A stretch of 18,974 nucleotides of DNA from contig JAUNCU010000035.1 of the NCBI GenBank assembly GCA_030526455.1, positions 1 through 18,974 of the forward strand. The letters run 5' to 3'. Source of the stretch: Bacteroidales bacterium. Its GTDB lineage: Bacteria > Bacteroidota > Bacteroidia > Bacteroidales > Muribaculaceae. The position numbers and the translations under genes were made by a program. The stretch's first letter is position 1. Each line of letters starts with the position of its first letter. Under the pieces are notes generated by a model. It saw only the letters and a program-made list of their open reading frames with translations. It ran no database searches and was not told the DNA's origin. This document shows positions 7,793 to 16,410 of this stretch, piece after piece.

Positions 7793-7835
7793 AAAAAAAG
7801 GGGGGCAGATGGGCATTTGATATCATCTGCCCCCC
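7793..7835 (-). terminator. Strong hairpin after susD
   Basis: A perfect 12-bp stem (7835-7824 with 7811-7800; arm GGGGGGCAGATG as read on the plus strand) has a 12-nt loop, followed on the minus strand by seven T (7799-7793). It is a textbook intrinsic terminator 53 bp beyond the susD stop. The EEP start codon is only 15 nt past the T-tract, so EEP expression needs read-through. Confidence 0.85.
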
Positions 7836-7888
7836 ATTGATAAAAGAGAATTCTGTTATAGGTTTTTGCCCTTAGGCATAATCGCTAT

Positions 7889-9382
7889 TTACTTAGGATC
7901 CTTCTGCAGGTCGGGGATGTTCTCGATTTGGGTAGAAGGAAGTGGCCAGTAGGTCTTTTCTGCTGTCCAGCCCTTAGCGCCGAGCACGCTTGCAGCCTTG
8001 CCGGTGCGCACGAGGTCGATGTAGCGAGCACACCATTCCGAGCAGAGTTCCATGCGGCGTTCGTCGAGAATCTGGTCAACGGTTACACCGGTGATAGGAG
8101 CCATCTTGGCGCGGGTGCGAACTTCCTTGAAAGGAGCGTCGCCGCTCTTGCCGTTTCTCACCTTGGCTTCAGCATTGATGAGGAGCACTTCGGCATAGCG
8201 AAGCACGCGCACGTTGTTGTTGCGGCCCCATGAAGTGGTACCGGCAGTCATCTGATCGTAAGGGAGGTAGCCCTTGCCGTTGTAGTTGTTGCCTGCGTTA
8301 GCAGCAGCGGTGCACACGTCGCCACTTGCTGTGGGCACGCCAGGAATGATGAATGAGGTTTCGAAGCGCACGGTCTCGCCGCGGTTCTTTGCCCATTCCA
8401 CGAAACTGTCTTCATACTTCATGAAGCCCCAGCCGCCGAAGGTCTTGCCGCTGGCGTCGTTCTTCATGCTGCAGCCAGCGAAGTTGAACCATTGGTCCAC
8501 ACCCACGTAGTCGCCGCTTGGGTTGCCGAAGTCGGTCACCTGGATTTCGAAGAGCGATTCGTCGCAGAGTTTGCCAGGAATCTTGAAGAGGTTGTAGAAG
8601 TCGGGGTAGAGCGAGAATAGCTTGCTGTTGATGATGGCGTCGGAGTATTGCTCAGCCTTAGCCCAGTTTTGCTGGATGAGGGCGGTTTGGGCAGCCACCA
8701 TAGCAGCGGTGTAGTAGGTCACAGCACCCTTGTGAGGCATCTGGTTGGGGCGGCACTTGCTGGTACCTTCCATTTCAGCCATTGCAGTTTCGCATTCGCT
8801 GAGGATGTAGTTGAGCACGCCTTCCACCTTGGTGCGGGTGAAGTCGGTCTGGTTGTTGTTTTCGAGAATCACCACAGGACCGAAGTTGTTCACCAGTTGG
8901 TAGTAAGCCCAAGCGCGGATGGTGCGGGCTTCACCGCAGTATTGTGAATAGTTGGCGGCGTTTTGGTTGTCGCCCGCTGCGATGTGTGCCTTGTAGTTGT
9001 CGAGTGCTTCGAGAGTGGCGTTGCAGTTGCGCACTATGGTGTAGAAAGTCACCCACACGTTGTTGAGCGCCCAGAAGCCATTGTTGTAGTTGTAGAAGCG
9101 GCCGAATTCCGCTGCTGCACCTTGGTCGTCGGTACGTCCCGACCACATGTCGCCGTCGCGAGAGAAGAGGAGCAGAGAGTTGGCCCAGTGAGCGGCATTG
9201 GCGCGCACGCTAGAGTAAGCGCCCACCACAGGTTCATACATTTGCGCTGTCTTGGTGTAGTCGACGGCTTCTACGTCTTGCTGATTTTCGGGGTCAATAT
9301 CAATGAAATCAGAACATGACGCCATACCCAGAGTGAAAACGGTGGCTGGGATAAGATATGCTAAGAATTTATTGAGTTTCAT
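7889..9382 (-). CDS. susD: SusD/RagB-family glycan-binding lipoprotein
   Basis: A 497-aa outer-membrane lipoprotein that forms the lid of the SusC transporter and captures glycan at the cell surface. The signal peptide ends in the lipobox LGMASC, with C23 the lipidated residue, followed by acidic residues typical of surface export. The body has the SusD layout: an N-terminal TPR-like region (about 45-240, including ARTIRAWAYYQLVNNFGPV in the helical core) and a C-terminal region with LRYAEVLLINAEAKVRNG and ILDERRMELCSE near residues 400-465. Length is usual for the family. The start is 30 bp downstream of susC, and a strong terminator hairpin follows. Ligand residues cannot be read from sequence. 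Beta-1,2-glucan is inferred from the neighbouring GH144 and GH3. Confidence 0.96.
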   Translation of the reverse strand: MKLNKFLAYLIPATVFTLGMASCSDFIDIDPENQQDVEAVDYTKTAQMYEPVVGAYSSVRANAAHWANSLLLFSRDGDMWSGRTDDQGAAAEFGRFYNYNNGFWALNNVWVTFYTIVRNCNATLEALDNYKAHIAAGDNQNAANYSQYCGEARTIRAWAYYQLVNNFGPVVILENNNQTDFTRTKVEGVLNYILSECETAMAEMEGTSKCRPNQMPHKGAVTYYTAAMVAAQTALIQQNWAKAEQYSDAIINSKLFSLYPDFYNLFKIPGKLCDESLFEIQVTDFGNPSGDYVGVDQWFNFAGCSMKNDASGKTFGGWGFMKYEDSFVEWAKNRGETVRFETSFIIPGVPTASGDVCTAAANAGNNYNGKGYLPYDQMTAGTTSWGRNNNVRVLRYAEVLLINAEAKVRNGKSGDAPFKEVRTRAKMAPITGVTVDQILDERRMELCSEWCARYIDLVRTGKAASVLGAKGWTAEKTYWPLPSTQIENIPDLQKDPK

Positions 9383-9412
9383 AGTTGTATTCTGTAATTA
9401 TTTAGTTTCTGA

Positions 9413-12400
9413 TTAGAAATCAATCTGCACGCCGAATGTGTAGGTTGCAGTCAATGGATAAGTTTGAGTATCCCATCCTTCGGCGTCGGCGAGTTCAGGA
9501 GTGAAACTGTGGGCCTTGAATGTGGTGAATGGACGGTCGGCTGTAGCGCTGAGGCGGATGCCTGGCAGGGTGTAGTTACCGATCTTGATGTTGCGGAAAC
9601 TGTAGCCGAGGGTGATGTTCTGGATGCGGAAGTAGTCGCTGCTTTCCACGAAGTAAGAAGCGTTGTTACTGTCGCTCACGTTCCAACTCTTGAACAGTGC
9701 GGCAGCGCTTGGGTCGGTGTTGCTTGTGCCAGCACCGTGCCAGCGGTTTTCATATTGTGCCTGGTCGAAGTTGTAGTTAGAGGCTGCATAGCGGAGTGCG
9801 CGTTTGCGGTTCCACAGTTCGCCACCGGCTTGGCCGTAGCAACTGATGTTGAAGTCGAGGCCCTTCCATTGGAAGCCGAGGTTGAAGCCGTAGGTCACGT
9901 CGGGCACGTAACTGCCGAGGCATTGCTTGTCGGCACCGTCGATCACGCCGTCGCCGTTCACGTCTTCATACTTGAAGTCGCCGGGCACGAGTTTGTTGGC
10001 CACTGCCACTGGGTCGGCAGCGCATTCAGCATCGGTTTGATAGATGCCCACTACCTTGTAGCCATAGTAAGAGTTCATCTTTTCGCCCACTTTTTGCACG
10101 GTCTTGCCACCCTTGATGATGTTGAGGCCGTCTTTGAGGCTCTTCACTTCGTTGTGGAGGTAACCCACGTTGAAGCCTACGTTGTAAGAGAAGTCCTTGC
10201 CAATCTTGTCGGCCCAGTTGAGCGACAGGTCAACACCGGTGTTGAGGATCACGGCATAGTTGCCGGCGATGGTGGTGTTCTGCATTGGAATGGTAGGAGA
10301 GATTACAGCGTTTTCTGTCTTGCGGTAGTACCAGTCGATGTCGCCGGTGAGGCGGTTGCGAAGGGTAGCGAAGTTCAAGCCCACGTTGGTTTCGTTCACT
10401 ACTTCCCAGCCGAGCCAAGAGAAGTTAGATTCATAGGTGTAGCCGTCGAGCACGTTGCTGCCAAATACGCCACGATTTGCAGTGGTGCTTGCGAAACCTG
10501 CTGAAGCGGCAATCTTGTCATTACCGAGTTTACCCCAACTAGCGCGGAGTTTCAAGTAGTCGAATGCGTTTTGATCGGCCATGAATTCTTCGTTGCTCAA
10601 TACCCAAGCAGCACCGATTGAAGGGAAGTAGCCCCACTTTTCGTTGTACTTCGATGAACCGTCGGCACGGAATGTGGCGGTGAGCATGTAGCGGTCGGCG
10701 TAGTTGTAGCCTAAGCGAGCGAAGTAAGAGAGACCGCGGTAGCGTGAACCATCGTCGGTTACGGTCACGCCGTCTTTGCTACCGAGTGAGAGATACTTGT
10801 AGGCATCCTTACCTTCTGGCACGTTCTTGGCTGTGGCTGAGAGGTAAGCGTAGCGCTCGTTGCGCATTGAGATACCTGCCATAGCGTTGATGTGGTGCTG
10901 ACCGAAGGCTTGAGTGTAGGTGAGCACGTTGTCCCATACCCACTTGTTGTAGGTGCTTTCGCTCTTGGTGAGTGAAGTCTGGTCGTTGTGCTGGTTCACT
11001 GCGCCCACGCAGTAGGTTGGGGTGAATGATGTGCCCTTGGTGTTGGCGTAGTCGTAGGCGTAACTGGTGCGCAAGTTCAAGCGATCGGGGAGAATCTGGA
11101 ATTGAGCGTAGAAGTTGCTCAGCACTTGATAGGTGTTGTTCTTGCTGTCGTAGTAGCGAGCGGTGGCCACTGGGTTGTAGAAGTTGTTGGTCACGCCAAT
11201 CTGCTCGGGTGAAGCATAGCCGCCGGTGTACACTTTTGAGTCGCGAGTGTTGTCATACACGGGGTAGATGCTTGGGGCGTTGAATGCCTGCTGCCAAGCG
11301 GCGTTGTTAGGAAGGCGTTGGTCGCCGTTGCTGAACACGCCGTTGAAGCCGAGTTTCAGCCAACTGGTGGCGTCGAAGTCGAGCGATGCACGGAAGTTGA
11401 GGCGACGGTAGTAGTTTTCTACGTCCATTACACCGTCTTGAGCCAAGTAACTCATACCCACTGCGTAAGCAGCCTTCTGAGTACCGCCGGTCACACTCAG
11501 TGAGTGGTTGGTGATCATGGCGTTGCGAAGCAGTTCCTTATACCAGTCGGTGTCGGCACCGAAGGTGAGTTTGCCCATGTCGCCACCCCAGTTCTTGATA
11601 GAGTTTTCAAACATGTAGTTGTAAGCGCTGGCGTCGGCTTCGGTGAGCATGGTGGCATATTCGTGAGAATTACACATCTTCAGCACGTTGGTAGCCTTCT
11701 GGAAGCCCACATAGCCATTGTAACTCACTTTCGCATCCTGGTTTTTGGCACCCTTCTTGGTGGTGATGATTACCACACCGTTAGCGGCGCGCACACCGTA
11801 GATGGCTGCTGCCGAAGCATCCTTCATGATGGTGAGGTCTTGGATGTCGGCATTGTTGAGGAAGTTGATGTTGTCGTAGAACATGCCGTCCACCACGTAG
11901 AGTGGGGTGGTGTTGCCAAATGAGCCCAAACCGCGGATGGTCACTGTTGGGCCGTCGCCTGGTGTACCAGAGTTCACGATGTTCACGCCGGCCACCTTAC
12001 CCTGGAGGGCGGTCATTGGTGATGACGATGGAGTGGCGATGAGTTTTTCGCCTTTCACTACTTCGATAGGAGCGGTGAGGTCTTTGGCTTTAGCGGCGCC
12101 GTAACCGATCACTACCACTTCTTCGAGGTTTTGCACGTCGTCGGCCATCTCGATTTTCATCTGGCCGTCGGCTGCCTTTACGGTTTTGCTTACCATGCCC
12201 ACGTAAGAGAGGGTGAGCACTGCATTGTCGGGCACATTACTAATAGTAAAGTTGCCATCGACGTCGGTCATGGTACCTATGTTTGTACCGTTCACATGTA
12301 CAGAGGCACCAATAACGGGCTGATTGACCTTGTCAACCACCGTTCCTTTCACTGTGCGAGCCTGCATGCCCACTGTGGCAAGCGCACCCGCAAGTAAAAA

Positions 12401-12421
12401 TGTGAGGAATCTTTTTTCCAT
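9413..12421 (-). CDS. susC: SusC/RagA-family TonB-dependent glycan transporter
   Basis: A 1002-aa outer-membrane importer of oligosaccharides powered by TonB-ExbBD. The start is placed at the ATG at 12421 because MEKRFLTFLLAGALA begins a proper signal peptide; the longer reading would need a TTG at 12463 and a non-signal N-terminus. Domains: signal 1-21; carboxypeptidase-regulatory-like sandwich about 22-100 (VKGTVVDKVNQPVIGASV); TonB-box-like EEVVVIGYG near 102-112; plug to about 235 (DASAAAIYG, ANGVVIITTKKG); 22-strand barrel to the C-terminal phenylalanine. There is no STN secretin domain, so it should not signal to an anti-sigma factor, in keeping with the adjacent transmembrane regulator. 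It is the first gene of the operon and divergent from the regulator. Substrate is inferred from the neighbours. Confidence 0.96.
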   Translation of the reverse strand: MEKRFLTFLLAGALATVGMQARTVKGTVVDKVNQPVIGASVHVNGTNIGTMTDVDGNFTISNVPDNAVLTLSYVGMVSKTVKAADGQMKIEMADDVQNLEEVVVIGYGAAKAKDLTAPIEVVKGEKLIATPSSSPMTALQGKVAGVNIVNSGTPGDGPTVTIRGLGSFGNTTPLYVVDGMFYDNINFLNNADIQDLTIMKDASAAAIYGVRAANGVVIITTKKGAKNQDAKVSYNGYVGFQKATNVLKMCNSHEYATMLTEADASAYNYMFENSIKNWGGDMGKLTFGADTDWYKELLRNAMITNHSLSVTGGTQKAAYAVGMSYLAQDGVMDVENYYRRLNFRASLDFDATSWLKLGFNGVFSNGDQRLPNNAAWQQAFNAPSIYPVYDNTRDSKVYTGGYASPEQIGVTNNFYNPVATARYYDSKNNTYQVLSNFYAQFQILPDRLNLRTSYAYDYANTKGTSFTPTYCVGAVNQHNDQTSLTKSESTYNKWVWDNVLTYTQAFGQHHINAMAGISMRNERYAYLSATAKNVPEGKDAYKYLSLGSKDGVTVTDDGSRYRGLSYFARLGYNYADRYMLTATFRADGSSKYNEKWGYFPSIGAAWVLSNEEFMADQNAFDYLKLRASWGKLGNDKIAASAGFASTTANRGVFGSNVLDGYTYESNFSWLGWEVVNETNVGLNFATLRNRLTGDIDWYYRKTENAVISPTIPMQNTTIAGNYAVILNTGVDLSLNWADKIGKDFSYNVGFNVGYLHNEVKSLKDGLNIIKGGKTVQKVGEKMNSYYGYKVVGIYQTDAECAADPVAVANKLVPGDFKYEDVNGDGVIDGADKQCLGSYVPDVTYGFNLGFQWKGLDFNISCYGQAGGELWNRKRALRYAASNYNFDQAQYENRWHGAGTSNTDPSAAALFKSWNVSDSNNASYFVESSDYFRIQNITLGYSFRNIKIGNYTLPGIRLSATADRPFTTFKAHSFTPELADAEGWDTQTYPLTATYTFGVQIDF

Positions 12422-12534
12422 TACACAAGTTTTAAAGTTAATATTTAAGGTGAGTTGTTTCAATTGTGATTTTGATACCCTTTTTGGTTAATTAGCCGAG
12501 CCTGATTCTGGTGGCTGCGGTTAACTTTTCGCTG

Positions 12535-12566
12535 CAAAGGAATAAATAAAAATGTGTGCCCGCAAT
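12535..12566 (-). promoter_or_regulatory. Candidate PUL promoter before susC
   Basis: On the minus strand, ATTG (12566-12563) and TTCCTTTG (12542-12535) are separated by 20 nt. Each differs by one base from the Bacteroidetes -33 TTTG and -7 TAnnTTTG. It is the only reasonable match between the two divergent genes in this direction. An imperfect promoter fits an activator-dependent operon. Confidence 0.45.
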
Positions 12567-12600
12567 TTTTTGGTTACTTACCCACTACTTTTATGTTTTA

Positions 12601-12634
12601 TAACATTACGTTATTACTACGATGCCTATCGTTA
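12601..12634. promoter_or_regulatory. Candidate regulator-binding site
   Basis: CGTTA occurs at 12609-12613 and again at 12630-12634, 21 bp apart (two helical turns), each within a T/A-rich context. The first lies in a near-palindrome, TAACATTACGTTA (12601-12613, 10 of 13 symmetric positions). The pair sits about 40-70 bp upstream of the putative susC -33 element, where an activator would bind. This is inference from position and symmetry only. Confidence 0.3.
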
Positions 12635-12756
12635 AACTGTTTTCAATCAACTCACTAAGTAAAAAATAAAAAAGTGGAAAAAGTAGTGTTTCTACGATAT
12701 TTTTCGTGCCTTTTTCGCTTTTTGGGGTGCGGTTTCTCAGTTTTTTATCGGCTTAT

Positions 12757-12787
12757 TTTGCGGTTTGAACGAAAAAAATTATCTTTG
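12757..12787 (+). promoter_or_regulatory. Promoter of the PUL regulator
   Basis: TTTG (12757-12760), 19 nt, TATCTTTG (12780-12787): an exact Bacteroidetes-type promoter. The start of transcription would fall near 12794, about 27 nt before the ATG at 12821. This decides the gene start, since the upstream GTG at 12674 would lie outside the transcript. Confidence 0.75.
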
Positions 12788-12820
12788 CAGTACTTAACAT
12801 TTCGTCCAAAATTACCTTCT

Positions 12821-15661
12821 ATGCAGAAGAACCAAATATTTCGAGTACATGTGGCGTCCATCGTTATGGCGCTGGCTCTTTTTGCGCCCTCGCTGAGGGC
12901 GGCTTCTTTTCTCCCCGTGCTCCACAATTTCGGCAAAAAGGACTATGGCGCCGCCTTGCAGAACTGGGATGTTTCGCAAGGCCCAAATGGCGAAATCTTT
13001 GTGGGCAATGGCAAGGGACTGCTGCGCTACGACGGCTTCACCTGGACCTACACTTCGCTGCCCAGCGGTGGCGTGATTCGCTCGGTGATGGCCGATGCCG
13101 AGCGCGTGTATGTGGGCACCTATCGCGACTTCGGCTATTTCTCGCCCACTGTCGATGGCACGCTGGTCTACACTTCGCTTTGGCCTAAAAACTATGCTTC
13201 TCACGACGAGGAAATTTGGAACATTGTGAAAGACCGCCACGGGCGCATCTATTTCCAGTCGTTCAGCGCATGGTTTTCCTACGATGGCACCACTGTGAAA
13301 CCGCATTACGATGCCAAGAAGTGCCCGCTCTATTTCTTTGAAGTGAACGGCGAAATCTACACGCAGATTCTCAACGGCGACTTTTGCAAGGTGGTGGGCG
13401 AAACGCTCAAGCCGCTCTTCAAGCGCGAGGAGGTGGGCGGCAGCCACGTGGTTTCGGCCCTGCCCGGAGGCGATGGGTCGATCATTCTCTGCACGCAGTG
13501 GAAGGGCGTGTTCCGCTATCGCAATGGCGAAATCACCCGCTTCGCAACCGATGTGGATGAGCGTATGATGAAAAACAATGTGAACCGTGCCACGGTGATT
13601 CCTCATGACGGCACGCTCGTGATAGGCACCATTATCGATGGCGTGTATGGCATCGACAAGCATGGCAAACTCAAGTGGCATTATAATATGAGCAACCGCC
13701 TCACCAATAACTCCATCCTCGACGTGAAAGCCGACCGCGATGGCAACGTGTGGGTGGCGCTCGATGCGGGCATCGCCCTCATTAGCACGGGTTCGCCATT
13801 TTCGCTGCTCGCGCCCGACAATCTCAGCCCCACGCTGGGCATGGTATATGGCTTGTGTGCCGTGCCCGGAAGCCTCTTCATTGCTACCAACCAAGCCACG
13901 TGGACGCTGTCGAAGGCCACTGGCCAGTATCAGATGATTTCGGGCACCGAAGGACAAAACTGGTTTGTGTCCGATTTCGGCAACCAAATTATTGTGGGCA
14001 ACAATGAGGGCTCGCTTTTCGTGGATGGCATGCAGGGAAAGCGCATTGGCGACACCCACCAGAGTAGTACTGCTATGCTGGTGAATCAGTTTGGCGGCAA
14101 GCGTGTGCTGCTCGAAACCAGTTATTTCGGCGTGCAGGTCTACGTCGACCGCGATGGCCGATGGGAGTTTTCTCACACTATCGAAGGTTTCCATGCCCCG
14201 GTGGCGCAGTTTGAGGTCGACCATTTGGGCAACATCTGGGCCTCTCACATGAGCCACGGCCTCTTCAAGGTGAATCTGTCGGCCGACCTGAAAACGGCTA
14301 AATATAAGCGCTTTGAATACCTCGACGGCGATAGCGTGTTCGACCGCTTCCATGTGCTCAAAATCAAGGAGCGCGTGGTGTTTTCCTATAATAAGAAACT
14401 CTTCACCTACGACGATATCCACGACACTATCGTGCGCTACAAGGGGTTGGAGGCACTCGAAAAGCAGGACATCTACGCCGCTACGCGCGTCGACGACGAT
14501 ACCTACTGGCTCTCGTCGGCCACCAATTTCTACATGATCAAGTGGAATGGGAAGAAGTTTACCACCATCCACACCATCACCCCGTCGCTCTTTGGCCTTG
14601 ATGCCAACGATCAAACCAACATGGTGTATGTGAAAGACCATATCGCCTATTTCGGCCTCAACAACGGCATAGGGCGCTACGATATGAAAAGCGCCGTCAG
14701 GATGCATTCGTCAAAGCACAAACTGCAGGTGCTCAGTGCCACCACGGCCGACAAGCAGGGCTCCATGCGGCGCCTTCCGCTTGATGGCAGCGGCGAGTCG
14801 GAGACCAATGTCACCATCACGCTGTCGTATCCCAACTACAGTTTCGAGCCGCTGCAGTATTGCTACAGCCTGCGTGGCGGCGGCAACACTATTGTGAACG
14901 AGTCACACGATCCGGTCATTACCTATAATTCGCTCAACTACGGCTCCTATCAACTCACCGTCACCGTGAAGAATAATGAGGGCACTGCGCTGGGCACTGT
15001 GGAATTTTCGTTCACCCATCCACGGCCATGGTACCTCTCCTGGTGGGCGTGGGCTTGCTATGTGGCGGCCATTATCGCCATCGTCTATTTCTATGCGAGA
15101 TGGCGCACCGAGAAGACTGCCCGCGACATGCAGCGCCAGTATGAAGACAAGAAACTCCAGCAAGACCTCAAGATGCTGGAGCAGGAAAAACTCATCGCCC
15201 AGCAGCAGAAGCAACTCCTCGAGGCGCAACTCACCGACAAGACCAAGGAGGTGGCGTCGATGGCGCTCGATGCCATGGCGCGCAATCAGGCCATCGAGAG
15301 CATCCGCACTTCGCTGCGCGAAAAGCGACGCAAGGGCACCATCAGCCAGGCCGATATGCAGTCGATGCTCAGCCAACTCGGCGCCAATGCCGACAGCGAC
15401 AACTTCTGGGAACTCTACCAGAACAATTTCAACCTCATTCACGAGAATTTCTTCAAAAATCTGAAGGAAAAATACCCGTCGCTCACGTCCAACGACCTCA
15501 AATTCTGCGCATTGCTACGCCTCAACCTCTCCACAAAGGACATCGCAAAATTCACCCAACTCAGCGTGCGCGGCGTAGAAGGAGCCCGCTACCGCCTCCG
15601 CAAGAAATTCAACCTAGAAGAAGGACAATCCCTCCTCGATTTCCTACTCTCCTTCCAGTAG
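12821..15661 (+). CDS. Transmembrane sensor-HTH regulator (propeller, Y_Y_Y, LuxR-like)
   Basis: A 946-aa one-component transmembrane regulator. A signal sequence (1-27) leads into a large periplasmic beta-propeller (about 35-660) built of Reg_prop-like repeats such as GPNGEIFVGNGKGLLRYDG, then a Y_Y_Y domain (about 665-735). One membrane helix (about 739-761, WWAWACYVAAIIAIVYFY) is followed by a long charged, Gln-rich coiled coil (about 770-830) and a C-terminal LuxR-like helix-turn-helix (about 885-946; LSTKDIAKFTQLSVRGVEGARYR in two parts around T896). No histidine-kinase, ATPase or receiver domain is present, so the signal must pass directly through the membrane to the DNA-binding domain. 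The likely role is to sense imported glycan fragments and activate susC. The start is set by signal peptide and promoter. Divergent position supports local control. Confidence 0.9.
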   Translation: MQKNQIFRVHVASIVMALALFAPSLRAASFLPVLHNFGKKDYGAALQNWDVSQGPNGEIFVGNGKGLLRYDGFTWTYTSLPSGGVIRSVMADAERVYVGTYRDFGYFSPTVDGTLVYTSLWPKNYASHDEEIWNIVKDRHGRIYFQSFSAWFSYDGTTVKPHYDAKKCPLYFFEVNGEIYTQILNGDFCKVVGETLKPLFKREEVGGSHVVSALPGGDGSIILCTQWKGVFRYRNGEITRFATDVDERMMKNNVNRATVIPHDGTLVIGTIIDGVYGIDKHGKLKWHYNMSNRLTNNSILDVKADRDGNVWVALDAGIALISTGSPFSLLAPDNLSPTLGMVYGLCAVPGSLFIATNQATWTLSKATGQYQMISGTEGQNWFVSDFGNQIIVGNNEGSLFVDGMQGKRIGDTHQSSTAMLVNQFGGKRVLLETSYFGVQVYVDRDGRWEFSHTIEGFHAPVAQFEVDHLGNIWASHMSHGLFKVNLSADLKTAKYKRFEYLDGDSVFDRFHVLKIKERVVFSYNKKLFTYDDIHDTIVRYKGLEALEKQDIYAATRVDDDTYWLSSATNFYMIKWNGKKFTTIHTITPSLFGLDANDQTNMVYVKDHIAYFGLNNGIGRYDMKSAVRMHSSKHKLQVLSATTADKQGSMRRLPLDGSGESETNVTITLSYPNYSFEPLQYCYSLRGGGNTIVNESHDPVITYNSLNYGSYQLTVTVKNNEGTALGTVEFSFTHPRPWYLSWWAWACYVAAIIAIVYFYARWRTEKTARDMQRQYEDKKLQQDLKMLEQEKLIAQQQKQLLEAQLTDKTKEVASMALDAMARNQAIESIRTSLREKRRKGTISQADMQSMLSQLGANADSDNFWELYQNNFNLIHENFFKNLKEKYPSLTSNDLKFCALLRLNLSTKDIAKFTQLSVRGVEGARYRLRKKFNLEEGQSLLDFLLSFQ

Positions 15662-15714
15662 GAGTCGGGGCAAACGTATCCACAAAGCGATAAGCCTCGT
15701 AGAGAGTCTGTTGT

Positions 15715-15741
15715 GCTAGCCTCCACGAGTGGAGGTATAGC
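15715..15741. repeat. Inverted repeat between convergent genes
   Basis: CCTCCAC (15720-15726) and GTGGAGG (15729-15735) form a perfect inverted repeat. GCTA (15715-15718) and TAGC (15738-15741) extend it after a small mismatch. It lies between the 3' ends of the regulator and the GNAT gene. Neither strand has a T-tract after it, so it is not a classical terminator, but it may mark the 3' ends of one or both transcripts. Confidence 0.45.
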
Positions 15742-15763
15742 CTTGCTCAAAAAAAGAGGTGGA

Positions 15764-16387
15764 TTAGTCAATCAAGTCGCAATACATCAGGCGCGTATTC
15801 AGTTTTCTAGGGTGATTGAGCCGCTCGTGTTGCTCTTCTTCGGTCTTTGCTGGCATGGTGTACAGGTCTTCATCGATTTCTCGCCTAAAAAGAAATTTGA
15901 ATCCATTCTTTTCGTAGAATTTAAGCACGTGTGCTTCATTTTTTGCATCCACAATTGCCAGTCTGCAGCCAGTTTTGTTTTCTTCGCTCAGGAACCAGAA
16001 TTTGATAAAGTCGAGAATTTCTGATCCGATACCCTTTCCTATATATTCTTTTGCTACCGCTAATCGGCCGATGAGCACTCCAGGAAACCGACTCAGCATT
16101 TTCTCGCGGTTAGTAATCTCTTTCCACATAGCGTTCTTTTTCGAACTCCCCAAGTCCCAAATACGAATGCTGTCGTTAGATAATGTGAAACATGCCACGA
16201 TGCATCTTTTATCGGCTTCAAGCCTGAAGCAATATGTTTTTCCTAATCTTCGTCGGGCATAGGTCAAGGCATCTTTTCGGAAAAAATCATCCATGTCGGG
16301 GTCATCCCCGCATGTGAAGGGATTGCTTTCTGCAAGTATTTTTTCTGTAAGCACTTCAAAGGTGCATTGGTCGGCCAAAAAACTCAT
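15764..16387 (-). CDS. GNAT acetyltransferase, toxin-like
   Basis: A 207-aa cytoplasmic GCN5-type N-acetyltransferase. The N-terminal stretch NPFTCGDDPDMDDFFRKDAL (22-41) matches the opening seen in TacT/AtaT-type toxins (F-x-CG, acidic residues, then a helix with FL/FF). Motif A is VLIGRLAVAKEY followed by IGKGIG, the acetyl-CoA pyrophosphate loop (104-121). Motif B includes FYEKNGF (157-163) with Y158 in the place of the catalytic tyrosine. The C-terminal 30 residues are charged and extend past the usual fold. It follows the 57-aa gene by 23 bp with AAGGAG upstream, so both are one operon. GNAT toxins acetylate aminoacyl-tRNA; that role here is inference. A housekeeping or resistance acetyltransferase is the alternative. 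The gene is AT-richer than the PUL genes. Confidence 0.8.
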   Translation of the reverse strand: MSFLADQCTFEVLTEKILAESNPFTCGDDPDMDDFFRKDALTYARRRLGKTYCFRLEADKRCIVACFTLSNDSIRIWDLGSSKKNAMWKEITNREKMLSRFPGVLIGRLAVAKEYIGKGIGSEILDFIKFWFLSEENKTGCRLAIVDAKNEAHVLKFYEKNGFKFLFRREIDEDLYTMPAKTEEEQHERLNHPRKLNTRLMYCDLID

Positions 16388-16410
16388 GATGAGATGATAT
16401 CTCCTTGCGG

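Larger units (their letters stand above)
12422..12820. other. Divergent control region between susC and regulator
   Basis: A 399-bp, AT-rich non-coding stretch. It holds a candidate susC promoter (12535-12566, minus), paired CGTTA motifs (12609 and 12630) and a consensus promoter for the regulator (12757-12787, plus). The susC leader is about 105 nt and contains a small imperfect hairpin (AGCC/GGCT, about 12497-12515). No further gene is visible. Confidence 0.6.

Noticed and set aside
12422..12463. N-terminal extension of SusC from a TTG at 12463
   Set aside because: It would put 14 polar residues before the signal peptide; the ATG at 12421 is a standard start.
12674..12820. N-terminal extension of the regulator from a GTG at 12674
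   Set aside because: The exact promoter at 12757-12787 lies inside this extension, and the ATG at 12821 gives a normal signal peptide.
12812..14707. 631-aa open frame antisense to the regulator
   Set aside because: It overlaps a clear multidomain gene, has no recognisable domains, and is rich in His, Ala and Val as expected for the antisense of GC-biased codons.
15642..15663. Hairpin TCCTACT/AGTAGGA at the regulator stop codon as a terminator
   Set aside because: It overlaps the coding end and no T-tract follows, so it is not a convincing intrinsic terminator.
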